NCBI GenBank assembly: GCA_019423685.1
Contig: JAHZAY010000009.1
Location: 107,319-117,979 of the forward strand
DNA length: 10,661 bases
From: Clostridiales bacterium
GTDB taxonomy: Bacteria; Bacillota; Clostridia; Oscillospirales; Ruminococcaceae
Direction of reading: 5' to 3'
In this document: positions 1 through 6,030 of the stretch, in pieces
How the letters are laid out: every line of letters begins with the position of its first letter
Numbering within the stretch: the stretch's first letter is position 1
Translations under genes and position numbers: made by a program
The notes under the pieces: generated by a model
Told to the model about the DNA's origin: nothing
The model's input: only the letters and a program-made list of their open reading frames with translations
Database searches by the model: none

Positions 1-1
1 G

Positions 2-973
2 AAAGATAAAAAGATCGTATTCCAGTGCTACAGCGGCCAGACCGCTTCCCAGACGGTCGCCATTGCAAGAATGATGGGCCTGGAGGCGTACAATCTCTCC
101 GGCGGTATGGGGGCACAGGGAGGCTCCGGATGGCTGGGCGCCGGATATGGTGTCGTCAAATATACCACCCAGCAGTTCCTTGATGCGAAGGTAGAGCGCT
201 ACTTTGCTTCTCTGCCGGAAAATAAAAATCAGGTGTCCGCAGCTGCCTTTTTGGCCGCTGTCAAGGACGGCGAGGATGCGCTGATTCTGGATGTGCGCTC
301 GGCGGACGATTATGCTGCCGGCCATGTACAGGGCGCAATCAACGTCCCATACGGCGTTGATGTCGCAGAGGCTCTCGACAAAATCCCGACTGATAAGACC
401 GTTTATGTCTACTGCTACAGCGGCCAGACCGCTTCCCAGACGATGTTCCTGCTGCGCCTTGCCGGCAAACAGGCCATCAACGTCAGCGGCGGCTTTGATA
501 ACGGAATCTCCAAAGAGGAGGGTGTCGATGCGGTTCTGACAACCGAGCCTGCTACCTTTGGCGAAGAAACTTACGAGGTCGATGCAGACATTAAGGCTGC
601 GGTAGAAAACTACTATAAACAGACCGCCAAAGAGACTTATGGCAAAAACAACATCAGCGCAGCCCAGGTAGCGGAGCTGATGGAGAACAGCGCCGATGAG
701 ATCTGCATCGTCGATCTGCGTTCGGCAGAGGACTATGCGGCTGGACATATTGAAGGGGCAATCAATCTGCCGTACGGCAAAGGAATGCAGGAGAGCTTTG
801 ACATCCTGCCGACCGATAAAACGCTGATTCTCCAGTGCTACAGCGGCCAGACTGCTTCCCAGACAATGGCGGGCCTTCGCGTGATGGGATACACTGCCTA
901 CAACCTTTCCGGCGGCATGGGCGCTCAGGGCGGCTCCGGCTGGTTGGGTGCTGGAAACGCGCTGGTCAAATAA
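2..973 (+). CDS. Tandem rhodanese-domain protein (5' end outside window)
   Basis: The reading frame is open from base 2, so the start lies upstream; 323 residues are visible. They hold the C-terminal part of one rhodanese domain and two complete ones. Each active-site loop reads CYSGQT, with the predicted persulfide-carrying cysteine at visible residues 9, 138 and 279. Both complete domains show the D-V/L-R-S-A-x-D-Y-A-A-G-H motif. Domains are joined by similar helical linkers (VERYFASLPE and VENYYKQTAK). Domains 1 and 3 end in a Gly-rich cap, GGMGAQGGSGWLGAG, that domain 2 lacks. Rhodanese domains carry sulfur as cysteine persulfide in sulfur transfer or related redox chemistry; the partner here is unknown. 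Tandem forms in Clostridia are often exported, but the N-terminus is missing, so location cannot be judged. The fold assignment is secure; the physiological role is not. Confidence 0.9.
   Translation, partial: KDKKIVFQCYSGQTASQTVAIARMMGLEAYNLSGGMGAQGGSGWLGAGYGVVKYTTQQFLDAKVERYFASLPENKNQVSAAAFLAAVKDGEDALILDVRSADDYAAGHVQGAINVPYGVDVAEALDKIPTDKTVYVYCYSGQTASQTMFLLRLAGKQAINVSGGFDNGISKEEGVDAVLTTEPATFGEETYEVDADIKAAVENYYKQTAKETYGKNNISAAQVAELMENSADEICIVDLRSAEDYAAGHIEGAINLPYGKGMQESFDILPTDKTLILQCYSGQTASQTMAGLRVMGYTAYNLSGGMGAQGGSGWLGAGNALVK
26..865 (+). repeat. Intragenic repeat: three near-identical rhodanese active-site segments
   Basis: A 30-bp stretch encoding the active-site loop occurs at 26-55, 413-442 and 836-865. 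The first two copies are identical; the third differs at two positions (853 and 865). Repeat spacing is 387 and 423 bp, matching one domain plus linker. The segment encoding the Gly-rich cap is also repeated (about 93-142 and 905-954), with more silent differences. Confidence 0.85.
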
Positions 974-1024
974 TTTACTAATTCTATTGTGCAATTTCCG
1001 ATTACCATTTTCTCTAAATCAACT

Positions 1025-1076
1025 GGGCCGCACCTCTTTTGGGGTGCGGCCCACCTCCTTTCCCTTTGTTTTTTTA
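1025..1076 (+). terminator. Intrinsic terminator after the rhodanese gene
   Basis: A 10-bp perfect GC-rich stem (1025-1034 with 1043-1052) has an 8-nt loop. It is followed by a pyrimidine-rich stretch ending in seven T at 1069-1075. The T run starts about 16 nt after the stem, further than usual, so termination may be less than complete. Confidence 0.75.
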
Positions 1077-1097
1077 GAAAAGAGAAGCGCTTTCCCC

Positions 1098-1126
1098 TTG
1101 ACAAATGGAAGTTTTTCGATTATAAT
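1098..1126 (+). promoter_or_regulatory. Consensus sigma-A promoter for the riboswitch/P-type ATPase transcript
   Basis: TTGACA at 1098-1103 and TATAAT at 1121-1126 are separated by exactly 17 bp, a full match to the housekeeping consensus. Transcription should start near 1133. This gives a leader of about 220 nt before the ATG at 1354, room for the riboswitch and its terminator. Such a strong promoter fits control by attenuation rather than by initiation. Confidence 0.9.
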
Positions 1127-1149
1127 CGCTTTACAAGTAAAGATTGACC

Positions 1150-1251
1150 CATGCTTAAAGGGAGTAGTTCAAGACATATTCGCAACAATCTCGTTGGCAG
1201 TAAAATGCCTTCTGCAATATGTGCCACTGGTTGGTAACAAGACTTTTCATG
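1150..1251 (+). promoter_or_regulatory. yybP-ykoY (Mn2+-sensing) riboswitch aptamer
   Basis: The architecture matches the yybP-ykoY family. The P1 helix pairs CATG at 1150-1153 with 1248-1251 and AAAG at 1157-1160 with CTTT nearby at 1243-1246. The family-conserved GGGAGTAG sits at 1160-1167. A perfect 7-bp stem, ACATATT/AATATGT (1174-1180 with 1216-1222), is topped by a GGCA/TGCC hairpin (1196-1209). A second short hairpin is near 1224-1234. The conserved 3' element ACAAGACTTTT is at 1237-1247. The family is established as a Mn2+ sensor that often precedes metal exporters, including P-type ATPases and MntP- or TerC-type proteins. The assignment is from motif and helix recognition by eye; individual metal-ligand bases in the inner loop were not assigned. 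Confidence 0.9.
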
Positions 1252-1292
1252 CGGTTTCCAAAGATACTGGAACCGGTGAAAAGTCTTTTTTT
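1239..1292 (+). terminator. Riboswitch-controlled intrinsic terminator (expression platform)
   Basis: An 11-bp perfect stem pairs 1239-1249 with 1277-1287. It extends inward through GGTTTCC (1253-1259) pairing with GGAACC (1269-1274) around a 9-nt loop, and T1286-T1292 follows. The 5' arm is the same RNA as the 3' strand of aptamer P1, so the two folds exclude each other. With metal bound, P1 should hold this strand and permit read-through; without metal the terminator forms. This predicts Mn2+-induced expression of the ATPase. The logic is inferred from base pairing. Confidence 0.88.
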
Positions 1293-1353
1293 GTGTGTCT
1301 AAACTTGTCCTGTCGGGTCGTTCTTTGCAGATTTGAAGGAGGAATACAAAACA

Positions 1354-3969
1354 ATGGAACAGATGTTTCGCCGTACCGCGCAGCAGGTTTTGGACCAGTT
1401 TGGCGTAACCAGACAGGGACTCAAACCCGAGCAGGTAGAAAAGCAGCGCGCCACCTATGGAGAAAACGCGCTGGCCGAGGGCAAAAAGAAGGGCCCGCTG
1501 GTCGTCTTCCTGGAACAGTTTAAAGATCTATTGGTTATTATCCTGATTATCGCCGCCCTGATTTCCGCAGTCTCTGGAAATGGGGAAAGCACCATCGTCA
1601 TCGTGGCGGTCATCACCCTCAACGCCATCCTCGGCACAGTACAGCACTTTAAGGCTGAGAAATCGCTCGAGAGCTTAAAAGCCCTCTCTTCCCCGAATGC
1701 CAAGGTCATGCGCAATGGCCGCAAGGTGGAGATCCCCTCCAAAGAGGTTGTCCCCGGCGACATCTTGACGCTGGAAGCCGGCGACCTGGTCGTCGCAGAT
1801 GGACGCATCATCGAGAACTACTCCTTGCAGGTCAACGAGAGCTCGCTGACCGGTGAGTCGGAGGGCGTCAACAAGATCAGCGATGCCATCGATGAGGAAA
1901 ACGTCGCACTGGGTGACCAGAAGAACATGGTCTTTTCCGGTTCCCTTGTCACCTATGGACGCGCAAGCGTTGTGGTCACCGCCACCGGTATGCAGACCGA
2001 GATCGGCAAGATCGCCACGCTGATGAACCAGACCCAGCAGAAAAAGACCCCTCTGCAGGAGAGCATGGACAACTTCAGCCAGAAGCTGGCAATTGCCATC
2101 ATGGCCATCTGCGTAGTTGTGTTTGGACTGAGCATCTACCGCGACATGGGCATCCTCGATTCGTTGATGTTTGCCGTTGCGCTGGCAGTAGCGGCTATCC
2201 CAGAAGCGCTCAGCTCGATTGTCACCATCGTCCTGGCTATGGGCACCCAGAAGATGGCCAGAGAAAATGCCATCATCAAAAATTTAAACGCTGTCGAGAG
2301 CTTGGGCTCAGTTTCGGTTATCTGCTCGGATAAGACCGGAACGCTGACCCAGAATAAGATGACGACCAAAAAGGTTTATGCAGACTTTTCTTTGTTTGAT
2401 GGAGAGAAGCTCGACTTTGCCAATCTGGCACATCACTGGCTGTTAAAGACAGCGATCCTCGCAAACGACTCGACCTCGGTGGACGGCAAGGAGATCGGCG
2501 ACCCGACCGAAGTGGCGCTCATCAATCTGGCCCACAACTTCTGGGTTGAGGAGACCGTTTACCGCTCCCAGCACCCACGTCTGGCCGAGCTTGCCTTTGA
2601 CTCCGAGCGCAAACTGATGAGCACCATGCACAAACTGGACGGCGTGTACACCCTGTGCACCAAGGGTGCGATGGATGTCCTGCTCAGCCGCAGTGTGGCG
2701 GTGATGACCGGCGACGGTCCGCGCCCGATCACAGAGGAAGATAAACAGAAGATCATCGACACCAACCTCCATCTTTCGGAAAACGGACTGCGCGTGCTGG
2801 CCTTTGCCATCAAGCAGTACCCCGACGCAACTGAGTGCCCCGGCATCACCTTAAAGGACGAGGACGGCTACACCTTTGTCGGTCTTGTTTCGATGATCGA
2901 CCCACCGCGCGAAGAGTCCAAGAAGGCGGTTGCCGACGCAAAGCGCGGCGGCATCCGCACCGTTATGATTACCGGCGACCACAAGGTCACTGCAACGGCG
3001 ATTGCCAAAGAAATCGGCATCTTCCAGGAGGGAGATATTGCCGTCAGCGGCGTCGAGCTGGATAAAATGCCGGCCGATGAGCTGGATAAGAAGTTGGAGC
3101 ACATCTCGGTCTATGCCCGTGTATCTCCGGAGCACAAGATCCGTATTGTCGACGCATGGCAGAAGAAGGGTAAGATCGTGGCAATGACCGGAGACGGCGT
3201 CAACGATGCCCCAGCCCTCAAGAAGGCGGACATCGGCGTTGCAATGGGCATTACCGGTACCGAGGTATCCAAAGATGCCGCTTCGATGATTCTGACCGAC
3301 GACAACTTTGCAACCATTGTTAAGGCGGTCACCAACGGACGAAACGTCTATGCAAACATCAAGAATTCGATCAAGTTCCTGCTTTCGGGCAACATGTCTG
3401 CGATCCTCAGCGTTCTGTACACCTCGCTGTTTGGCCTTGCGGTTCCATTCCAGCCGGTACACCTGCTGTTCATCAACCTGTTGACCGACTCGCTGCCGGC
3501 CATCGCCATCGGCATGGAGCCTGCGCGCGAGGACCTGCTTAACCAGAAGCCGAGAAATCCGAAAGAGTCGATCATGACCAAAGACTTTATGCTCACCCTG
3601 CTCATTCAGGGCGCATTGATCGGTTTCTTTGTCATGGCCGCCTACTATGTCGGCTTGAATGAGGGCGGTGCGGCGCTGGCAAGCACCATGGCCTTTGCCA
3701 CCTTGACGCTGGCGCGCCTGTTCCACGGCTTTAACTGCCGCGCAGATGCCTCGATCTTTAAGCTGGGACTGCGCTCGAACATCTATTCGATTCTGGCTTT
3801 CCTGACCGGTATGGTGCTGCTCAATGCAGTATTGTTCATCCCGGCCTTCCACGGCCTGTTCCTGGTAGCGGATCTGACCCTTATGGATATTGGTTGGATC
3901 TATCTGCTGGCCTTTATCCCGACTGTGCTGATCCAGTGCTACAAGCTCATCAAAGAGCACAGAAAGTAA
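1354..3969 (+). CDS. P2-type cation-transporting ATPase, probable Mn2+ exporter
   Basis: This 871-residue membrane pump uses ATP to move a divalent cation across the cytoplasmic membrane. Visible marks are TGES (166-169, actuator domain), DKTGT with phosphorylated Asp326, KGA (437-439, nucleotide pocket), TGDGVNDAP (612-620) and about ten hydrophobic segments. TM4 has PEAL (283-286), keeping the Glu that matches SERCA Glu309. TM6 has N708/T711/D712, matching the SERCA site II ligands. TM5 has N680, but Ala683 stands where SERCA has site I Glu771, so one ion per cycle is likely (alignment by eye). The ATG at 1354 is chosen because AAGGAGG at 1336-1342 precedes it; an in-frame TTG at 1333 lies before that site. 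Homologues are often labelled calcium ATPase, but the Mn2+ riboswitch in the leader makes Mn2+ the likelier substrate. The family is certain; the metal is inferred. Confidence 0.95.
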   Translation: MEQMFRRTAQQVLDQFGVTRQGLKPEQVEKQRATYGENALAEGKKKGPLVVFLEQFKDLLVIILIIAALISAVSGNGESTIVIVAVITLNAILGTVQHFKAEKSLESLKALSSPNAKVMRNGRKVEIPSKEVVPGDILTLEAGDLVVADGRIIENYSLQVNESSLTGESEGVNKISDAIDEENVALGDQKNMVFSGSLVTYGRASVVVTATGMQTEIGKIATLMNQTQQKKTPLQESMDNFSQKLAIAIMAICVVVFGLSIYRDMGILDSLMFAVALAVAAIPEALSSIVTIVLAMGTQKMARENAIIKNLNAVESLGSVSVICSDKTGTLTQNKMTTKKVYADFSLFDGEKLDFANLAHHWLLKTAILANDSTSVDGKEIGDPTEVALINLAHNFWVEETVYRSQHPRLAELAFDSERKLMSTMHKLDGVYTLCTKGAMDVLLSRSVAVMTGDGPRPITEEDKQKIIDTNLHLSENGLRVLAFAIKQYPDATECPGITLKDEDGYTFVGLVSMIDPPREESKKAVADAKRGGIRTVMITGDHKVTATAIAKEIGIFQEGDIAVSGVELDKMPADELDKKLEHISVYARVSPEHKIRIVDAWQKKGKIVAMTGDGVNDAPALKKADIGVAMGITGTEVSKDAASMILTDDNFATIVKAVTNGRNVYANIKNSIKFLLSGNMSAILSVLYTSLFGLAVPFQPVHLLFINLLTDSLPAIAIGMEPAREDLLNQKPRNPKESIMTKDFMLTLLIQGALIGFFVMAAYYVGLNEGGAALASTMAFATLTLARLFHGFNCRADASIFKLGLRSNIYSILAFLTGMVLLNAVLFIPAFHGLFLVADLTLMDIGWIYLLAFIPTVLIQCYKLIKEHRK

Positions 3970-4000
3970 TGATGGTATAACGGGAAAAAATACAATAGAG

Positions 4001-4042
4001 GGGACCTCTTTGCACAACAGCAAAGAGGTCCCTTTGTTTTGT
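4001..4042 (+). terminator. Intrinsic terminator after the P-type ATPase gene
   Basis: A perfect 12-bp stem (4001-4012 with 4021-4032) has an 8-nt loop and is followed by a T-rich tail interrupted by G. It closes the single-gene ATPase transcript before the next promoter at 4056. Confidence 0.9.
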
Positions 4043-4055
4043 CTGCAAAAGCATC

Positions 4056-4084
4056 TTGCAAGCGCCGCATACAGGGATTATAAT
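4056..4084 (+). promoter_or_regulatory. Sigma-A promoter for the HD-hydrolase/def operon
   Basis: TTGCAA (4056-4061) and a perfect TATAAT (4079-4084) are spaced 17 bp apart, just downstream of the ATPase terminator. The predicted start near 4091 leaves a leader of about 45 nt before the ATG at 4136, with no sign of extra regulation. Confidence 0.8.
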
Positions 4085-4135
4085 AGGCTTGTACGCCGCG
4101 TGTGCGGTAAATTGCAAAGGGAAGGATGAAGAAAG

Positions 4136-4720
4136 ATGAAAACAGCTATGACCAGAGAGCAGGCGTATGCGCTGCTCAAAAAATACAACAAGGACTCGTT
4201 CCATCTGCGTCACGGACGCACGGTGGAGGAGACAATGCGCTACTTTGCCAGAGAGCTCGGCTACGGCGAGGACGAGGAGTTTTGGGGCATTGTCGGCCTG
4301 CTGCACGATCTGGACTTTGAGATGTTCCCGGAGCAGCACTGTGTGAAGAGCCAGGAGCTGATGAAGGAGGCAGGACTGGAGGACGAGGTCATTCATGCCA
4401 CTGCCAGCCACGGCTACGGACAGGTCTGCGATGTAAAGCCGGAACACGAGATGGAGAAGGTGCTGTTTGCCTGCGACGAGCTGACCGGTTTGATCTGGGC
4501 AGCTGCGCTGATGCGTCCATCCAAGAGCACCAAAGATATGGAGCTCAAATCGTTAAAGAAGAAATTCAAAGATAAGCGCTTTGCAGCTGGGTGCTCGCGT
4601 GAGACCATCCAGCAGGGCGCCGATATGCTGGGCTGGACACTGGACGAGCTGCTGGAGCGCACCTTGCACGCTATGCAGCAGAGCGAGGACGCGCTCAACG
4701 CCGAGTTTGGTCAACACTAA
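4136..4720 (+). CDS. HD-domain metal-dependent hydrolase, specificity unknown
   Basis: The 194-residue protein has the HD superfamily signature: His26 (LRHGR), the His57-Asp58 doublet (GLLHDLDF), further His at 87 and 92 (HATASHG), and Asp114 (ACDELTG). These are the expected metal ligands of a phosphohydrolase or phosphodiesterase. No (p)ppGpp synthetase, GAF, PAS or membrane segment is attached, and length fits stand-alone HD hydrolases common in Firmicutes. The C-terminal third is helical and Lys/Glu-rich. The start at 4136 is supported by a purine-rich AAAGGGAAGGA (4117-4127) about 8 nt upstream; an ATG at 4126 is in another frame and overlaps that site. It is the first gene of an operon, 17 nt before def. 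The substrate cannot be told from sequence; nucleotide or phosphate-ester hydrolysis is the family expectation. Confidence 0.88.
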   Translation: MKTAMTREQAYALLKKYNKDSFHLRHGRTVEETMRYFARELGYGEDEEFWGIVGLLHDLDFEMFPEQHCVKSQELMKEAGLEDEVIHATASHGYGQVCDVKPEHEMEKVLFACDELTGLIWAAALMRPSKSTKDMELKSLKKKFKDKRFAAGCSRETIQQGADMLGWTLDELLERTLHAMQQSEDALNAEFGQH

Positions 4721-4737
4721 GGGAGGAAAAGAAAGAG

Positions 4738-5223
4738 ATGGCACTGCGCGCAATCCGCATCAACAACGACCCGATTTTAAAGCGTCCCTGCCGTGAAGTG
4801 CAGCAGGTGGACGACCGCGTCCGCAATCTGCTGGAGGACATGCTGGAGACGCTGCACGCCACCGAAAATGGTGCGGCAATCGCTGCGCCACAGGTGGGAG
4901 TCCTGCGCCGGCTGATCGTCATCGATATGGGGGAGCTCAGCGGAGGACCGCTCAAGCTTGTCAATCCCCGCATCATCTATGCTCAGGGCAAACAGGTGTG
5001 CGAGGAGGAGGGCTGCCTGAGCTTTCCGGACTGTTGGCTGACCACAGTGCGCCCTGAGCGGGTTATTGTGGAGGCACTGGACGAACAGGGAAAAGCGATC
5101 ATGCTCACCGGTGAGGGGCCGTTGGCGCAATGCCTCAGCCACGAGATCGACCACCTGGACGGCATCACCTTTCAGCAGAGGGCTGTGCACAAGCGCCCAC
5201 AGCGCAACAAAAGGAGAGGGTAA
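4738..5223 (+). CDS. def: Peptide deformylase
   Basis: This enzyme removes the formyl group from the N-terminal formyl-methionine of nascent proteins, in the cytosol at the ribosome exit. The 161-residue length is normal. All three family motifs are present: motif I GAAIAAPQ (45-52), motif II EGCLS (91-95) and motif III HEIDHLDG (135-142). Cys93, His135 and His139 are the expected metal ligands and Glu136 the catalytic acid. Motif I is usually GxGLAAPQ; here the second Gly is Ala47 and Leu is Ile48, a mild variant that keeps the Gln52 needed for oxyanion stabilisation. The RBS GGGAGGA (4721-4727) lies 10 nt before the ATG. The C-terminus is basic (HKRPQRNKRRG), and its last codons double as the ribosome binding site of the next gene. 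Assignment is secure. Confidence 0.96.
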   Translation: MALRAIRINNDPILKRPCREVQQVDDRVRNLLEDMLETLHATENGAAIAAPQVGVLRRLIVIDMGELSGGPLKLVNPRIIYAQGKQVCEEEGCLSFPDCWLTTVRPERVIVEALDEQGKAIMLTGEGPLAQCLSHEIDHLDGITFQQRAVHKRPQRNKRRG

Positions 5224-5226
5224 GCG

Positions 5227-5598
5227 TTGGAGTGGATTCAATTGGTGCTGCCGAGGGAGGAACTTCAGGGCCTGCAGCAGCAACTGCTGCGGTATTTGCA
5301 GACCTTCCAGGAGAATGGGCTTACCTGTTCGCACCTGAGCCGCACGGAGATCGAAGAGGACTTCTTTAGCTGGCTGCAGCAGCGCCAAGACGCAGAACTC
5401 GGCTTGTCTGGCTGCCAGCAATGGCTGTATCTGGCAGTCACCCCGCACGATGAGGTGGTTGGCAGTGCGCTCATTACGATGGGGGAGCAGGGAACCGATT
5501 GCTCTTTGCAGGTGAGTCCGGCTCTTTCTCCTGAGCAAAAGGCGTCCCTTGGCACTGAGATCAAGCAGCAGCTGGAAGATTTCGGGTTTTCATTTTAA
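5227..5598 (+). CDS. Short hypothetical protein with weak GNAT-like character
   Basis: The frame encodes 123 residues. A TTG start is chosen because AAGGAG (5211-5216, inside the end of def) lies 10 nt upstream, and the only earlier in-frame codon after the def stop is GCG. The next candidates (TTG 5242, GTG 5245) are too far from that site. The N-terminal half is helical and Gln-rich. Residues 66-84 (WLYLAV, then EVVGSALI) look like the central strands of a GNAT acetyltransferase. The rest is shorter than a full GNAT domain of about 150-170 residues, and no clear acetyl-CoA loop (Q/R-x-x-G-x-G/A) is visible. It may be a reduced or non-catalytic GNAT relative, or unrelated. It is the last gene of the operon, 3 nt after def, and a terminator follows. 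The gene is likely real; the function is unknown. Confidence 0.65.
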   Translation: MEWIQLVLPREELQGLQQQLLRYLQTFQENGLTCSHLSRTEIEEDFFSWLQQRQDAELGLSGCQQWLYLAVTPHDEVVGSALITMGEQGTDCSLQVSPALSPEQKASLGTEIKQQLEDFGFSF

Positions 5599-5610
5599 AA
5601 ATATTTAAAG

Positions 5611-5649
5611 AAAAAAGCGGGCAGATAAAGGCTTTCTGCCTGCTTTTTT
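5611..5649 (+). terminator. Intrinsic terminator of the HD/def operon
   Basis: A 14-bp stem with one G-T pair (5611-5624 with 5636-5649) has an 11-nt loop. The 3' arm ends in six T and the 5' arm starts with six A, so it could also work on the opposite strand. Confidence 0.88.
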
Positions 5650-5873
5650 ATTGTCAAAAAGCACAAATCAATATTTTTTTACGCTTTTTATAGTGAAAGT
5701 GGGAGGAGTATCGGCACTTTCACGGGCTAAAGTGAGACTCGAATTTGTATGTAAAAGATAATTGAAATCTTAAATGTATGTATGCAAGATACAATTCGTT
5801 AACAAATTGGTCAAAATTTTCATGCTTTAACCTGTTGAAACATATTCAAAACAGAGGAAGTGCACAACCCCTA
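5650..5873. other. AT-rich spacer with palindromes, no gene
   Basis: I see no supported coding frame here. The stretch holds a perfect 9-bp inverted repeat (5693-5701 with 5715-5723, loop containing GGAGGAG), a near-palindrome CAATTCGTTAACAAATTG at 5792-5809 (8 of 9 pairs match), and TTGAA-N5-TTCAA at 5835-5849. All lie upstream of the -35 box at 5874, so they are candidate regulator sites. None matches an operator I can name. Confidence 0.5.
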
Positions 5874-5902
5874 TTGACTTTGCTTTATCGCTTTGATATA
5901 CT
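5874..5902 (+). promoter_or_regulatory. Sigma-A promoter of the first solute-binding protein gene
   Basis: TTGACT (5874-5879) and TATACT (5897-5902) have a 17-bp spacer, each one base off consensus. The predicted start near 5909 gives an A-rich leader of about 120 nt before the ATG at 6031. Confidence 0.85.
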
Positions 5903-5922
5903 AAAGCCCATAATAAAACAAA

Positions 5923-5936
5923 CGAAAGCGCTGTAC
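5923..5936 (+). promoter_or_regulatory. Weak CcpA (cre)-like site just downstream of the promoter
   Basis: CGAAAGCGCTGTAC keeps the AAAGCGCT core of the cre consensus (TGWAARCGYTWNCW) but misses four outer positions. It lies about 15 bp after the predicted transcription start, where a road-block operator would act. Carbon control of a solute-binding protein is plausible, but the match is poor. Confidence 0.25.
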
Positions 5937-6030
5937 AGACAAAAAATGTTTTATTAAGAAGAAAAAAGAAAACACCCGAACAAACAAACATGAAAACAAA
6001 GTAGCAAAAAGCTCATAAGGAGGAAGAAAC

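Noticed and set aside
1083..1096. cre-like AAGCGCTTT near the ATPase promoter
   Set aside because: The flanking positions fail the consensus; only the symmetrical core matches.
1333..1353. In-frame TTG start seven codons before the ATPase ATG
   Set aside because: It lies before and overlaps the AAGGAGG site at 1336-1342, which serves the ATG at 1354.
2851..4023. Antisense 390-codon open frame opposite the P-type ATPase
   Set aside because: It covers the conserved pump C-terminus on the other strand and encodes a Gln/Arg/His-rich, domain-less product.
5702..5761. SD-like GGAGGAG followed by a possible GTG-started nine-codon frame (5732-5761)
   Set aside because: The spacing of about 24 nt is too long and the frame too short; the purines are better seen as a hairpin loop.
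5990..6004. Tiny upstream frame M-K-T-K-stop in the leader of the first solute-binding protein
   Set aside because: No ribosome binding site precedes it and four codons are expected by chance in an A-rich leader.
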